A DNA stretch of 64,000 nt from Embleya scabrispora (GCF_002024165.1 NZ_MWQN01000004.1:186001-250000), one strand, 5' to 3'. Shown: positions 27,027-35,995, counted from the first letter of the stretch. The notes: a model not told the origin generated them from the sequence alone. Made by a program: numbers and translations.

Positions 27027-27824
27027 ATGTTGGGCGGCGGCGTCGGCCGAAGGCCACAGGACGCGGAGGGCGATCCGCCCGGGACACTCCACATGCGCTC
27101 ACTGACCGGCGGATTCAAGGCCGCGCCGCAACGTGGCCTGACCGTCCGGTTCGGGCGCGGCGGTGGACCCGAGGTCGAACTGCCCGTCGGCGAGCACGAC
27201 CAGTGGGTGAGCCGGCGACACGGCGAACTCACCTACCACAGGCGCCGATGGTGGCTGCGCAACGTCGGACGGCAACTCGTGCGACTGCCCGGTGGGCGGA
27301 TGATGCACAACAGCACGGACCCGATCCCTTTGGATACGGGCTATACGCCGGTGTTCGTCAACGGTTCGAGTCGGCGGCTGCACGTGGTCGAGTTGCACGT
27401 GACCGGGTGGGACGCACGGGGGTCGACACCGCGCCGAGGCGCGCCCACGTGCCCGCCCAGGATCTGGCCGCTGGAGGACGACGAACGCCTGCTGCTGGTC
27501 GTCCTCGGGCAGCACTATCTACTCTACGAGGGCAACCCTCGACCTCTGACGTACCGTCGGGCGGCGGAGCAACTCGCCTACCTACGGCCCGAGAACGGCT
27601 GGAACGCGCGCAGGATCGAGTACCGCGTCGAGCTGGTACGCCGCCGACTCGACCAGGCGGGATTCCCGTATCGCCTGCTGCACGACCGGGATTCGGAGAC
27701 CGTTCCCAGCGACAACGTCCTGCTGCACAACCTGCTCGAGGGGCTGGTCGGGTCCACCACTCTCGCACCGCCGGACCTGGCACTCATGAATGCCGACCCG
27801 GGCGAGGACGATCCGGACGAATAG
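27027..27824 (+). CDS. FHA-domain protein with C-terminal winged-helix-like region
   Basis: The 265-residue protein carries an FHA domain at residues ~30-115: LTVRFGRGGGPEVELPVGEH then DQWVSRRHGELTY, containing the conserved GR, SRRH and later N(ST)D positions that bind phosphothreonine. The second half (residues ~150-230) reads RIWPLEDDERLLLVVLGQHY, YRRAAEQLAYLRPENGWNAR and RIEYRVELVRRRLDQAG, a helix pattern like a winged-helix DNA-binding domain. It follows the kinase by 46 bases with ribosome site aaggggaag. I infer that kinase autophosphorylation recruits this protein, linking an external signal to transcription or to the AAA/DUF7192 complex. Confidence 0.8.
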   Translation: MLGGGVGRRPQDAEGDPPGTLHMRSLTGGFKAAPQRGLTVRFGRGGGPEVELPVGEHDQWVSRRHGELTYHRRRWWLRNVGRQLVRLPGGRMMHNSTDPIPLDTGYTPVFVNGSSRRLHVVELHVTGWDARGSTPRRGAPTCPPRIWPLEDDERLLLVVLGQHYLLYEGNPRPLTYRRAAEQLAYLRPENGWNARRIEYRVELVRRRLDQAGFPYRLLHDRDSETVPSDNVLLHNLLEGLVGSTTLAPPDLALMNADPGEDDPDE

Positions 27825-28245
27825 CCTTGTCGTTCACCTCGGACGGTGGGTACCCGGGTGACCGCGACAACACCTGCGCCGACAGGTCGACTCCACTCGC
27901 CGTCTCGCCACTCGGGCCGGGCCCGGGGCCCGGGGGCTCGGATTGCGGTGACGCGGCCGGATCCGGGCCGCGGCGATGCGGTGGAGTGTCTCGTGTCGGC
28001 CGCCGGTCGTGGCCCCCGCGACCCGCGCATCCACGCGGACGACGCCGAACCGCGCTTCTTCGCTCGCGGGACGGCCTCTCTCGACGCCATGACGTACTTG
28101 CCAAGAATCGACTGTGCTCCCGAACTCCTGTGCCTCCCGGCTCCGTTCCATCACACTTGGCGCCTTGCGACGAGAGTCGGCGGACGATCCGCCCCGCACC
28201 ACACGCTGCCGAGGCGGAACAGCCATCCGATGGAAAGGGAAGCAA
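27825..28245. other. Gene-free stretch
   Basis: About 420 bases between the FHA gene and the next gene hold no supportable coding sequence. They include a GC-only tract (27917-27941) that could fold but has no clear terminator geometry. The ribosome site for the next gene (aaaggga) is at its end. Confidence 0.4.
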
Positions 28246-28821
28246 GTGACGACCAGCCACGAGTGGAACGACCACACGATCGTGCGCATCGACGCGGAGG
28301 ACGACCGCGTCCGGACCGCCGACGGACTCGGGTACGACGCGTACCTGCGAGAGAACCTGCCCGAACTGGACGACGCGGTCGAGGACGCGGGCGAGTTCGT
28401 CGCCTGGGCATGGCGCGTGGCCACCGAGCCGATCATGGAGCCGGGGTACGTCCGGCTCCGCCCCGACATCGCGCAGATCCGCATCGAGGTCGACTACGAG
28501 GACGGCGGACCGATCGCGGTGGCCGTGGTGCCCATCCGACACCAGGCGCTGGCCCGCCGGCCCCGCGCCGGAGACTGGGCCGTCGACGCGCACGATACCG
28601 GAGCCGGGCCGTATCGGGCCGTCGGCGAACCGAGCCACAAGACCCCGGTGGTGGTGGCGACCGCGACCGTCGTCGTCCCCGCGGGCGGCTGGGACCTGCC
28701 GAAGCTCTCCCGAAGGGAGGACCCCGATGTCTACAGCCGGGCCCGCGAGGCGATCGACGCCCTGGTCCGGGGCATCAACACCGACCTGGCCCCGCTGATC
28801 GCCGACCTGTACGCCCCCTGA
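28246..28821 (+). CDS. Hypothetical soluble protein
   Basis: A 191-residue acidic protein with no recognised domain. It reads as a single alpha/beta domain: EWNDHTIVRIDAEDDRVRTA, EFVAWAWRVATEPIMEPGYV, IRIEVDYEDGGPIAVAVVPI and HKTPVVVATATVVVPAGGW, ending in a helix (ALVRGINTDLAPLIADLYA). GTG 28246 has a purine-rich ribosome site 8 bases upstream. It lies downstream of the kinase/FHA genes on the same strand but 420 bases away, so co-transcription is uncertain. Confidence 0.75.
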   Translation: MTTSHEWNDHTIVRIDAEDDRVRTADGLGYDAYLRENLPELDDAVEDAGEFVAWAWRVATEPIMEPGYVRLRPDIAQIRIEVDYEDGGPIAVAVVPIRHQALARRPRAGDWAVDAHDTGAGPYRAVGEPSHKTPVVVATATVVVPAGGWDLPKLSRREDPDVYSRAREAIDALVRGINTDLAPLIADLYAP

Positions 28822-29344
28822 CGACGAACACCCGCCGCGCCACCCGCCCATACGCGGATACCACGGCGCGGCGGGCCCACGACCGGCATCGCGGCACCGC
28901 CGAGGCACCCGGGCCGAAGACGCGGCCTCCACGGGCCTTTGGGCTCTCGTAACGGTCCGATCCCGACGGCGTTACCGCTGCGCCGGGTGTGGCCGCGATG
29001 GCCGGGCCTGTTGGTGTGCACAGGACTCAACTACGGTCGAACGCGCGACAGTTCGACCCTCGCCATGCCTCACGCTGCGGCCGGTTCCCCGCCGCCCGGG
29101 CTGAAGATCAGCGCTCTCGCAGAATGGGCGAGTTTGCCCGCCGTCGACAGGGCTCCGATGCTCTTGCCGCCGGCGACGGTGCCCGGGTCCGCACGCAGGG
29201 CCCCACCACCCGACGGCGCCGCGCGGTATCCGTTGGAGCGCGTCCGAGAGACGGCGCGGTGTCGGCAAAACGACGGCCGGGTGACATTCCGAGGGGGTCG
29301 CGTTCGGCGGCGTCGCTCGCGTGCCGCAGCCCGATCCCGCACTC

Positions 29345-29680
29345 CGCCCCCGCGTCGCCCGGCACGACGACGGCCGGTTCGGCCCGCCGCCCGCGCACAT
29401 CGCCGACGGCAACCGGCGGTGGGCTCGCGCTCGCGGACCGGGCGGGCGCCGACCGCGTCGTCGACCTGCTCGGCTGGTGCGACGACCACGGCGTGCGCAT
29501 CGCCGCCGTGCTCCCGGTCTTCACCCGTGACCTCGAACGCCGCCCCGCCGCCGAACTCGCCCCGACATCCGACGCCGTCACCGCCCTGCCCGACGCGATG
29601 AGCGCGACCACGGATGGACTGTGTGCGCACGGTCGGCGACCCCGCCGCGGTGTCGGTTCGGTGGCCGGGTTCCCGTGCCG
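29345..29680 (+). pseudogene. Relic of an isoprenyl (undecaprenyl) diphosphate synthase
   Basis: The N-terminal catalytic signature survives as HIADGNRRWARARG (compare the family's MDGNGRWA). The next segment is in a shifted frame: ADRVVDLLGWCDDHGVRIAA followed by VFTRDLERRPAAELA, matching the helix after the P-loop and the L/FSTENW..R..E region, here without Trp. A third fragment (CVRTVGDPAAV) in yet another frame resembles the later VR.VGD strand. At least two frameshifts make this non-functional. The remaining parts of 28822-30028 hold no intact gene. Confidence 0.55.
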
Positions 29681-29863
29681 CGCCCTGGCCGCGTTCACGG
29701 GTGGTCTCGGAGACCCGGCCGGAGCCGCCCGACGCAGGGGAGGCAGTGCTCGTGGACACCCCGGCCGCCCGGGCGGCGTCGATCGGGCCCGGGGCGGCCG
29801 GCCGCGGCCCGGAGGCGGGCGGGGCGTGGCCGCGCGTTACCCCGTCCGTGGTACGCGGACATT

Positions 29864-29879
29864 GCCGGATCGTTCCGGC
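29864..29879. promoter_or_regulatory. Operator box 1 upstream of amidase
   Basis: A 16-base near-palindrome, gccggatcgttccggc. It is identical to box 2 except for one base and lies 34 bases upstream of it. The GGAWCGTTCC core is typical of LacI-family operators. Confidence 0.5.
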
Positions 29880-29885
29880 TGCGTT

Positions 29886-29891
29886 TAGGAT
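29886..29891 (+). promoter_or_regulatory. Candidate -10 element of the amidase promoter
   Basis: taggat lies between the two operator boxes, so repressor binding to both would block it. The -35 is not clear. Confidence 0.3.
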
Positions 29892-29897
29892 GCCCGC

Positions 29898-29913
29898 GCC
29901 GGAACGTTCCGGC
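29898..29913. promoter_or_regulatory. Operator box 2 upstream of amidase
   Basis: A perfect 16-base palindrome, gccggaacgttccggc, starting 34 bases after box 1 and about 115 bases before the amidase start. Confidence 0.55.
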
Positions 29914-30028
29914 AACGGTCGTCGGCGTGCCGCTCCGGACGTTCGAAGGCGTGAGCGCAGGGTGAGGAGGGAACGGCCCGACGTCCGTCGGGTCGCCTCG
30001 CCCACCCGAACACCCAGGAGGCATCCGT

Positions 30029-31765
30029 ATGACGCGCGGATTCGATGTTGTGGAGACCGGTATCGCCGACCTGCGCGCGGCATTGGAGAAGGGTGAGACC
30101 AGCGCGGTCGAACTGCTCGACGCCTACCTCGCGCGGATCGATGCCTACGACCGGCCCGGCACGCCCACCGCGCTCAACGCGATGGTCGTGATGAACCCCG
30201 ACGCCCGTGCCGAGGCCGAGGCCTCCGACGCCCGCCGCGCGCGCGGCCGGACGCTCGGCCCGCTGGACGGCATCCCGTACACCGCGAAGGACAGCTACCT
30301 CGCCAAGGGGCTCACCGCCGCGTCCGGTTCGCCGGCGTTCGAGCACCTGGTGGCCCAGCGCGACGCCTTCGCGATCGAGCGACTGCGCGGGGCCGGGGCG
30401 GTCCTGATCGGCTTGACCAACATGCCGCCGATGGCCAACGGCGGCATGCAGCGCGGCGTGTACGGCCGCGCGGAGAGCCCGTACAGCGCCGACTGGCTCA
30501 CCAGCGCCTACGGCTCCGGCTCCTCCAACGGCTCCGGCACCGCGACCGCTGCCTCGTTCGGCGCGTTCGGCCTCGGCGAGGAGACCTGGTCGTCGGGCCG
30601 GGCACCCGCCTCCAACAACGCCCTGTGCGCCTACACGCCCAGCCGCGGCGTGATCTCCGTGCGCGGCAACTGGCCGCTGGTGCCGACCATGGACGTCGTG
30701 GTGCCGCACACCCGGACCATGGCCGACCTGCTCGAACTGCTCGACGTCGTGGTGGCCGACGACCCACAGACCCGCGGTGACCTGTGGCGCGCCCAGCCCT
30801 GGGTGGCGCTGCCCCCCGCCTCCGAGGTCCGTCCCGCCTCCTACCCGGCGCTCGCGCCCGCCGACGCGACGGCCGCCCGTGCCGCGCTCGCCGGCAAGCG
30901 GGTCGGGGTGCCCAGGATGTACATCAACGCCGACCCCGACGCCGGCACCAACCCCGAGGGCGGCATCGGCGGCCAGACCGGGCAGCCCATCGACACCCGC
31001 CCCTCGGTGATCGCCCTCTGGGAGGCGGCGCGCCGCGATCTGGAGGCTGCCGGCGCCGAGGTGGTCGAGGTCGACTTCCCCGTCGTGACGAACTACGAGT
31101 CCGACCGCCCCGGCGCGCCCTCCCTGCTCACCCGAGGGCTGGTCGGCCGCGATTTCCTCACGGTCGAGATCGAGGACCTGTCCGCCTGGGCGTGGGACGA
31201 CTTCCTGCGTGCCAACGGCGACCCCGCGCTCGACACCCTGACCCGGGTCGACGGCGACCGCATCTGGCCCAAGCACGAGGGCGAACTCCCGGACCGCTAC
31301 CCCGGGTTCGAAGACTCGATCAGCGACTACCCACGCTTTGTGCGGGAGCGCCCGTACACGTCCTTCACCGACATGCCGCACCTGGCGGAGGGCATGCGCG
31401 GGTTGGAGGAGACCCGCCGGGTCGACCTGGAGGTCTGGATGGACGACCTGCGTCTGGACGCGGTGGTGTTCCCGGCGGTCGCCGACGTGGGACCGGCGGA
31501 CATGGACGTCGACGAGGCGTCCGCCGACCTCGGCTGGCGCAACGGGGTCTGGGTCGCCAACGGCAACCTGGTGCCCCGTCACCTCGGCATTCCGACCGTG
31601 ACCGTGCCGATGGGCACCATGGCGGACATCGGCATGCCGGTCGGCCTGACCTTCGCGGGCCGCGCCTACGACGACAACGCCCTGCTCACCCTCGCCGCCG
31701 CCTTCGAGGCGACGGGCAATCGCCGAACGGAGCCGCCCCGTACTCCTCGACTCCCGGCACCGTGA
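30029..31765 (+). CDS. Amidase (amidase-signature family)
   Basis: A 578-residue cytoplasmic amidase that hydrolyses carboxamides with a Ser-cisSer-Lys triad. The lysine lies in GPLDGIPYTAKDSYLAKGL, and the Gly/Ser signature containing the serines in YGSGSSNGSGTATAASFGAF. It is somewhat longer than the typical 450-500 residues, with an extra C-terminal part carrying VWMDDLRLDAVVFPAVADVG and a last substrate-domain strand. ATG 30029 has an excellent ribosome site (caggagg). Two LacI-like operators precede it, suggesting inducible expression. It converges with the MFS gene downstream, so they are not one operon. Substrate unknown. Confidence 0.92.
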   Translation: MTRGFDVVETGIADLRAALEKGETSAVELLDAYLARIDAYDRPGTPTALNAMVVMNPDARAEAEASDARRARGRTLGPLDGIPYTAKDSYLAKGLTAASGSPAFEHLVAQRDAFAIERLRGAGAVLIGLTNMPPMANGGMQRGVYGRAESPYSADWLTSAYGSGSSNGSGTATAASFGAFGLGEETWSSGRAPASNNALCAYTPSRGVISVRGNWPLVPTMDVVVPHTRTMADLLELLDVVVADDPQTRGDLWRAQPWVALPPASEVRPASYPALAPADATAARAALAGKRVGVPRMYINADPDAGTNPEGGIGGQTGQPIDTRPSVIALWEAARRDLEAAGAEVVEVDFPVVTNYESDRPGAPSLLTRGLVGRDFLTVEIEDLSAWAWDDFLRANGDPALDTLTRVDGDRIWPKHEGELPDRYPGFEDSISDYPRFVRERPYTSFTDMPHLAEGMRGLEETRRVDLEVWMDDLRLDAVVFPAVADVGPADMDVDEASADLGWRNGVWVANGNLVPRHLGIPTVTVPMGTMADIGMPVGLTFAGRAYDDNALLTLAAAFEATGNRRTEPPRTPRLPAP

Positions 31766-31876
31766 CGACGGCGCGCGGCACCGCCTCCGGCGTCGGCCGA
31801 CATCTGCGGCACGGTCCGCGAGATCGTCGCGGTCGGCGGCGACGTCGTGCACACCGCATGGCGCCGCCGGCCGTGG

Positions 31877-33268
31877 TCACCGCTGTGCGGCGACCAGTTC
31901 CCGAGCCTCCTCGACCGTCTCCACCGCCGGTGGCGAACCCATCAGCGGCTTGCGGGCCGTCTCGGTCATCGCGAGCGCGGCGGCCAGGCCGACGGCCGCC
32001 GCGAGCATCATGTAGAAGGCCGGCATGTAGTCGTTGCCCGTTCCGTCGACCAGCGCCTCGGCCACGAACGGGGTGGTGCCGCCGAACAGCGAGACCGAGA
32101 TGTTGAACGAGACGGACAACGTCCCGGAGCGGATCTCGGTCGGGAACAGGGCGGGCAACGCGGCGGACATGGTGGCCAGGAAGCAGACCAGGACCAGGCC
32201 CAGGATCAGCAGGCCGATGAAGATCGGAACCAGGTCGCCCTGCTTGATCAGCACGAAGCACGGGACCGGCAGCACCATGAAGCCCCCGCACCCGGTGATG
32301 ATCACCGGCTTGCGCCCGATCCGGTCGGTCAGCCCGCCCAGCGGGTGGATCACCGTGAGCAGCACGATCATCACCACGACGATCTGCAGCAGGCCGTGCG
32401 TCTCGTCGTAGCCGAGGGTGTCGGAGAGATAGGTCGGCATGTACGACAGCAGCATGTAGTCGTTGACGTTGTACGCCGCGACCAGCGCGATGCAGATGAC
32501 CATCGCCCGCCGTTGGCCGAGGAAGATCCGCTTGAACTCGCGCACCGTCTCGTTCCCGTGCTCGCCCCCCTGTGCTTCCGCCTCGGTCGCCGCCGATTGC
32601 TCCATCACCTTCGCGAACGCCGGCGACTCCTCCAGCCGCAACCGCAGATACAGCCCGATCACCCCGATCGGGCCGGCCACCAGGAACGGGATGCGCCATC
32701 CCCACGTGCGCAGCTCGTGGTCGCTGAGCACCGCAGTCAGCAGCGTGACCAGGCTCGCCGCCAGGATGTAGCCGATCAGCGTGCCGAACTCCAGGAAGCT
32801 GCCGTAGAACCCGCGCCGCTTGTCCGGCGCGTACTCCGCGATGAACGTACTCGCACCGCCGTACTCGCCGCCCGCCGAGAATCCCTGGAGCATCCGGAAC
32901 AGGACCAGCAGGACCGGCGCGACGAAGCCGATCGTGCCGTAGCCGGGGATCAGCCCGATGCACAACGTGCCGCTCGCCATCATCAGCATCGTGATCGCGA
33001 GCACCTTCTTGCGCCCGATCCGATCGCCGAGCGGCCCGAAGAAGAAGCCGCCGAGCGGCCGGACCAGGAAGGCGGCGGCGAAGGTCGCGAACGAGGACAA
33101 CGTCTGCGCGGTGTCGTTCCCCGAGGGGAAGAACACCTTCCCGATCGTGACCGCCATGTAGGCGTAGATACCGAAGTCGTACCACTCCATGGCGTTGCCG
33201 AGCATGGTCGCCTTGACCGCGGTGTCCACGGTTTTGGCGTCGACGACCGTGATGTCTTCCTCGCGCAC
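31877..33268 (-). CDS. MFS transporter, metabolite:H+ symporter (MHS) type
   Basis: A 463-residue, 12-helix importer. Features typical of the ProP/KgtP/ShiA group are AMEWYDFGIYAYMAVTIGKV in helix 1, VRPLGGFFFGPLGDRIGRKK between helices 2 and 3, LFRMLQGFSAGGEYGGASTF in helix 4, and LGGLTDRIGRKPV between helices 8 and 9. The family imports organic acids or osmolytes with protons. GTG 33268 is preferred, with gggag upstream (about 7 bases); a GTG at 33337 would add an improbable N-terminus. It faces the amidase gene tail to tail. A terminator of the neighbouring minus-strand gene lies just upstream. Confidence 0.9.
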   Translation of the reverse strand: MREEDITVVDAKTVDTAVKATMLGNAMEWYDFGIYAYMAVTIGKVFFPSGNDTAQTLSSFATFAAAFLVRPLGGFFFGPLGDRIGRKKVLAITMLMMASGTLCIGLIPGYGTIGFVAPVLLVLFRMLQGFSAGGEYGGASTFIAEYAPDKRRGFYGSFLEFGTLIGYILAASLVTLLTAVLSDHELRTWGWRIPFLVAGPIGVIGLYLRLRLEESPAFAKVMEQSAATEAEAQGGEHGNETVREFKRIFLGQRRAMVICIALVAAYNVNDYMLLSYMPTYLSDTLGYDETHGLLQIVVVMIVLLTVIHPLGGLTDRIGRKPVIITGCGGFMVLPVPCFVLIKQGDLVPIFIGLLILGLVLVCFLATMSAALPALFPTEIRSGTLSVSFNISVSLFGGTTPFVAEALVDGTGNDYMPAFYMMLAAAVGLAAALAMTETARKPLMGSPPAVETVEEARELVAAQR

Positions 33269-33354
33269 CTGTCTCCCTCGTCCCGGAACCACCCCCGCGC
33301 TCCAGGTTGGGGCAGATATCCATGCGAAATGGCGCACGACACAGTCTTCATGTC

Positions 33355-33395
33355 AAAAAGCCCCGATCCACCCGAAGATCGGGCGAATCGGGGTT
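33355..33395 (-). terminator. Intrinsic terminator with T-run
   Basis: On the minus strand, an outer stem ccccgat/atcggg g encloses an inner cccgatcttcggg hairpin and is followed by cttttt. It sits 32 bases past the stop of the membrane-protein gene at 33427 and insulates the MFS gene from it. Confidence 0.7.
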
Positions 33396-33426
33396 GGCCG
33401 CATGGCCGGTCGTGCGGACGTCGTCG

Positions 33427-34284
33427 TCAACGTGGGGTCGGGTGGTCCTGGGCGGTCAGTTGCTTCCCCCTCGGAACCCGGTCGGGGGCGAGATCGTGCC
33501 GCAGCTTGACCAATTCCGCGTGCTGCCAACGGCCGCTTCGGCTCAGCGTGTCCGGGTCGACTCGGATCTCGACGACGATGTCGGGATTCACGGTGACGCA
33601 ATCCACCCGGAAGCGGGGATCGGCGCGCGGAGTCCGCCCCGCCCCGGACCGGGTCGGCCGCCACGGGTGATCCGCAGGAGGGGCGCCGAGCAATCCGGTG
33701 AGCGTTTCGACGTCGTCGGGGTCGTCGACCGGGACGACGGCGGCCACGCCCAGCGTCCCGCCACGCTCGGAGTAGCGCCCGAGCACCAGTTCCACGGGGC
33801 AGTCGAGCGAGGGGTTCACTCCGGCCACGATCGCCGTCGTGGTGCGCATGCGGGCCGCGAGGGCAAACTGTTGGCGGCGAGCCTCGCGGCTCCGCGACCA
33901 CCGCTCGCGTACACCGACCCCGATCGCGACCGTGGCGTCGACCGGCGCGGCGTTCCACGCCTTCCGCGCCTGGAATGCCACCCCCACGAGCGACAGTGCG
34001 CCGAGACCGAACATGACGGCGGCGAGGGCGGGCGCGCCCCGCCGTTCCGTATCCAAGAGTTCCGCGTAGGTTTGCTCACCGCTGCCGCGGGATGAGATCG
34101 TCCGGCAGACGTCACCCGGACCCATGACCCGGTCGTCGCACGTAATGGCCCCACCGAAGTCGGGATCGGGAAGGGCGTTGAATCCCTGTGTGACGAGGTA
34201 GGCGGTCAGCAGGCCGAGAAGGAGGGCGCCGACCGCATGTGGCGCCCACCGATGGTCTTTTCCTCGCGTCGCCACGATGCCCAC
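33427..34284 (-). CDS. Membrane protein of unknown function
   Basis: A 285-residue protein with two membrane segments: APHAVGALLLGLLTAYLVTQ near residues 14-33 and LAAVMFGLGALSLVGVAF near 87-104. The loop between them holds a pair of cysteines (TCDDRVMGPGDVC), likely outside and disulfide-bonded. The ~170-residue C-terminal part is soluble and basic early on (VRERWSRSREARRQQFALAA). No family was recognised. Start GTG 34284; another in-frame GTG four codons in is possible. It ends shortly before a T-run terminator and stands alone. Confidence 0.8.
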   Translation of the reverse strand: MGIVATRGKDHRWAPHAVGALLLGLLTAYLVTQGFNALPDPDFGGAITCDDRVMGPGDVCRTISSRGSGEQTYAELLDTERRGAPALAAVMFGLGALSLVGVAFQARKAWNAAPVDATVAIGVGVRERWSRSREARRQQFALAARMRTTTAIVAGVNPSLDCPVELVLGRYSERGGTLGVAAVVPVDDPDDVETLTGLLGAPPADHPWRPTRSGAGRTPRADPRFRVDCVTVNPDIVVEIRVDPDTLSRSGRWQHAELVKLRHDLAPDRVPRGKQLTAQDHPTPR

Positions 34285-34614
34285 CCTAGGGCCGGGGAAT
34301 CATTTCCTGCCCGTTTTCGGAGTGGAATTCAACCACCCGGCGAAAGGTAATTCCCTATTCTCATGCGACTTTTGACGACGACAGCACCGTGCCCGTCGTT
34401 GCTCTCGCGGGTCCCGCCGCCCATCGGGGAGCGGTCGCCATGTGGATCCGGATCCGGATCATCCGGGCAACTCTTCTGCGGCGGAGGGAGATTCGCCCCG
34501 CGTCGGGTCCGCGCTCCACCGTCCGGGGTGCCGTCGTCGTCCGGCGTTCGCCGGAATATGCGGATCGGCCGCAGTGCCTCGCCCCACGCCGCACCCACCG
34601 CGCCCTCACTGGGT
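34285..34614. other. Gene-free region
   Basis: No coding sequence was recognised between the membrane-protein gene and the oxidoreductase gene. The stretch at 34290-34360 is relatively A/T-rich and may hold the membrane-protein promoter. Confidence 0.45.
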
Positions 34615-35625
34615 TCATCCCGCGACCGGTTCCACCACCGACGAGTGCACGTCTATGACGATCTTGCCGCGCGGTCGCCTGCGGCCCTCGCCGGCGGAGC
34701 CGCCGCCCTCCAGCAGTGTGTGCGCCCGTGCGACGTCGGCCAGTGGCAGCACGGCGCCGACCACCGGCCGGAGTCTGCCCTGGTCGACCAGTCGGCCGAG
34801 GGCCTGGAGCTTCGCCCGGCCGGGGCTGACGAAGAGGAAGTGGTAGGTCGCGTTCACACCCCACGCGGCAAGCAGGTTCTGGGGCTCGGGGGTGTCCACG
34901 ATGGACACCACCCGGCCCCGGTCCGCGAGGACCTCGGGACTGCGGGCAAGGGTGTCCCCGCCCACCGTGTCCAACACGACGTCGACGCCACCCAGTGCGC
35001 GTACCTGCGGCACGTAGTCGCCGGCCGAGAAGTCGATCGCGAGGTCGGCTCCGAGTCCGGTGACGAACTCGTGGTCCCCCGCCCGCGCCGTGGTCACCAC
35101 CTCGGCCCCCAACGCGGCGGCGACCTGGACGGCCACCGAGCCGACCCCGCCCGCTCCACCGTGCACCAGGACCCGTTCCCCGACCCGCGTCCCGGCGCGT
35201 TCGACCAGGGCCTCCCACACCGTCACGCCCACGAGTGCGAGAGCGGCGGCCTCGGTGTGCGACAACCCCGCGGGTTTGCGGGCCACCAGGGCCTGGTCGA
35301 CCACGTGGAACTCGGCGTAGGTTCCCTGTCCGGCGAAGATCGGCGCCAGGTACCAGACCTCGTCGCCCGGCCGGAAGTCGTCCGCCCCCGGCCCGGTGGC
35401 GACCACCACGCCGGACACGTCGTTGCCGATCACGGCCGGTAGCGCCACCTCTTCGCGGTAGTCGCCGCGCCGGGTCTGCAGATCGAGAGGGTTCACGGAC
35501 GTGGCCAGCACGCGTACCAACACTTGGCCGGGCCCGGGGGTGGGTTTCGGCAGTTCTCGGCCGGCGAACGAGGTGTCCGCGTCGCCGAAGCGGACGAGTT
35601 CCACCACACGCATCGAGGTCGTCAT
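34615..35625 (-). CDS. NADP-dependent quinone oxidoreductase (MDR family)
   Basis: A 336-residue medium-chain reductase of the quinone oxidoreductase (zeta-crystallin-like) branch. It has the GroES-like N-domain (LATSVNPLDLQTRRGDYREE, VIGNDVSGVVVATGPGADDF, FRPGDEVW) and a Rossmann domain with the nucleotide-binding loop VLVHGGAGGVGSVAVQVAAA. Zinc-binding cysteines are absent, as expected for this branch. It reduces quinones or enones using NAD(P)H. It is divergent from an ArsR-type regulator, and a 22-base inverted repeat covers both promoters, so that regulator very likely represses it. Confidence 0.92.
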   Translation of the reverse strand: MTTSMRVVELVRFGDADTSFAGRELPKPTPGPGQVLVRVLATSVNPLDLQTRRGDYREEVALPAVIGNDVSGVVVATGPGADDFRPGDEVWYLAPIFAGQGTYAEFHVVDQALVARKPAGLSHTEAAALALVGVTVWEALVERAGTRVGERVLVHGGAGGVGSVAVQVAAALGAEVVTTARAGDHEFVTGLGADLAIDFSAGDYVPQVRALGGVDVVLDTVGGDTLARSPEVLADRGRVVSIVDTPEPQNLLAAWGVNATYHFLFVSPGRAKLQALGRLVDQGRLRPVVGAVLPLADVARAHTLLEGGGSAGEGRRRPRGKIVIDVHSSVVEPVAG

Positions 35626-35639
35626 GCGGCAACGTTAGA

Positions 35640-35661
35640 TTGACATATCGCGAATCGTCAA
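35640..35661. promoter_or_regulatory. Operator of the ArsR-type regulator, overlapping divergent promoters
   Basis: An inverted repeat with arms ttgac (35640-35644) and gtcaa (35657-35661) around a palindromic tcgcga core. Each arm also looks like a -35 box: ttgaca for the regulator gene and, on the other strand, ttgacg for the oxidoreductase gene. Repressor bound here would block both promoters. Confidence 0.6.
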
Positions 35662-35662
35662 T

Positions 35663-35995
35663 ATGAGCGTGCGTTACGATCACCGCATGTTCTCGGAGGC
35701 GGAGTTGTCGGCGGTGTTCCGAGCCCTGTCCAACCCGACCCGCCGGCAGATGCTGGTGTGGCTCAAGGACCCGATGAGCTTCCCCGGCCAGGAACCCGAG
35801 GACGTCGAGATCGGCGTCTGCGTAAGCGACATCCAGCAGCGCACCGGCGTGGGTCAGTCGACCACCTCGCAATACCTCACGATTCTGCGACAGGCGGGTC
35901 TCGTGATCGCCACCCGGCGGGGCAAGTGGACCTACTACCGCCGAGACGAGGCCAACATCGCCCGCCTCCTGGAGACCCTGCGCGACGTGTTCTGA
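35663..35995 (+). CDS. ArsR-family HTH regulator
   Basis: A 110-residue winged-helix regulator: LSAVFRALSNPTRRQMLVWL (helices 1-2), CVSDIQQRTGVGQSTTSQYL (helix-turn-helix) and LVIATRRGKWTYYRRDE (wing). It lacks the CxC metal motif, so it probably senses a small molecule or redox state. The sequence just past the operator gives ATG 35663, but ATG 35687 (MFSEAELSAV) fits family starts better and would allow a short leader. Divergent from the quinone reductase it probably controls. Confidence 0.88.
   Translation: MSVRYDHRMFSEAELSAVFRALSNPTRRQMLVWLKDPMSFPGQEPEDVEIGVCVSDIQQRTGVGQSTTSQYLTILRQAGLVIATRRGKWTYYRRDEANIARLLETLRDVF

Noticed and set aside
27917..27941. A G/C-only palindrome-like tract as a terminator
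   Set aside because: Imperfect, with several competing foldings; not distinguishable from GC-rich background.
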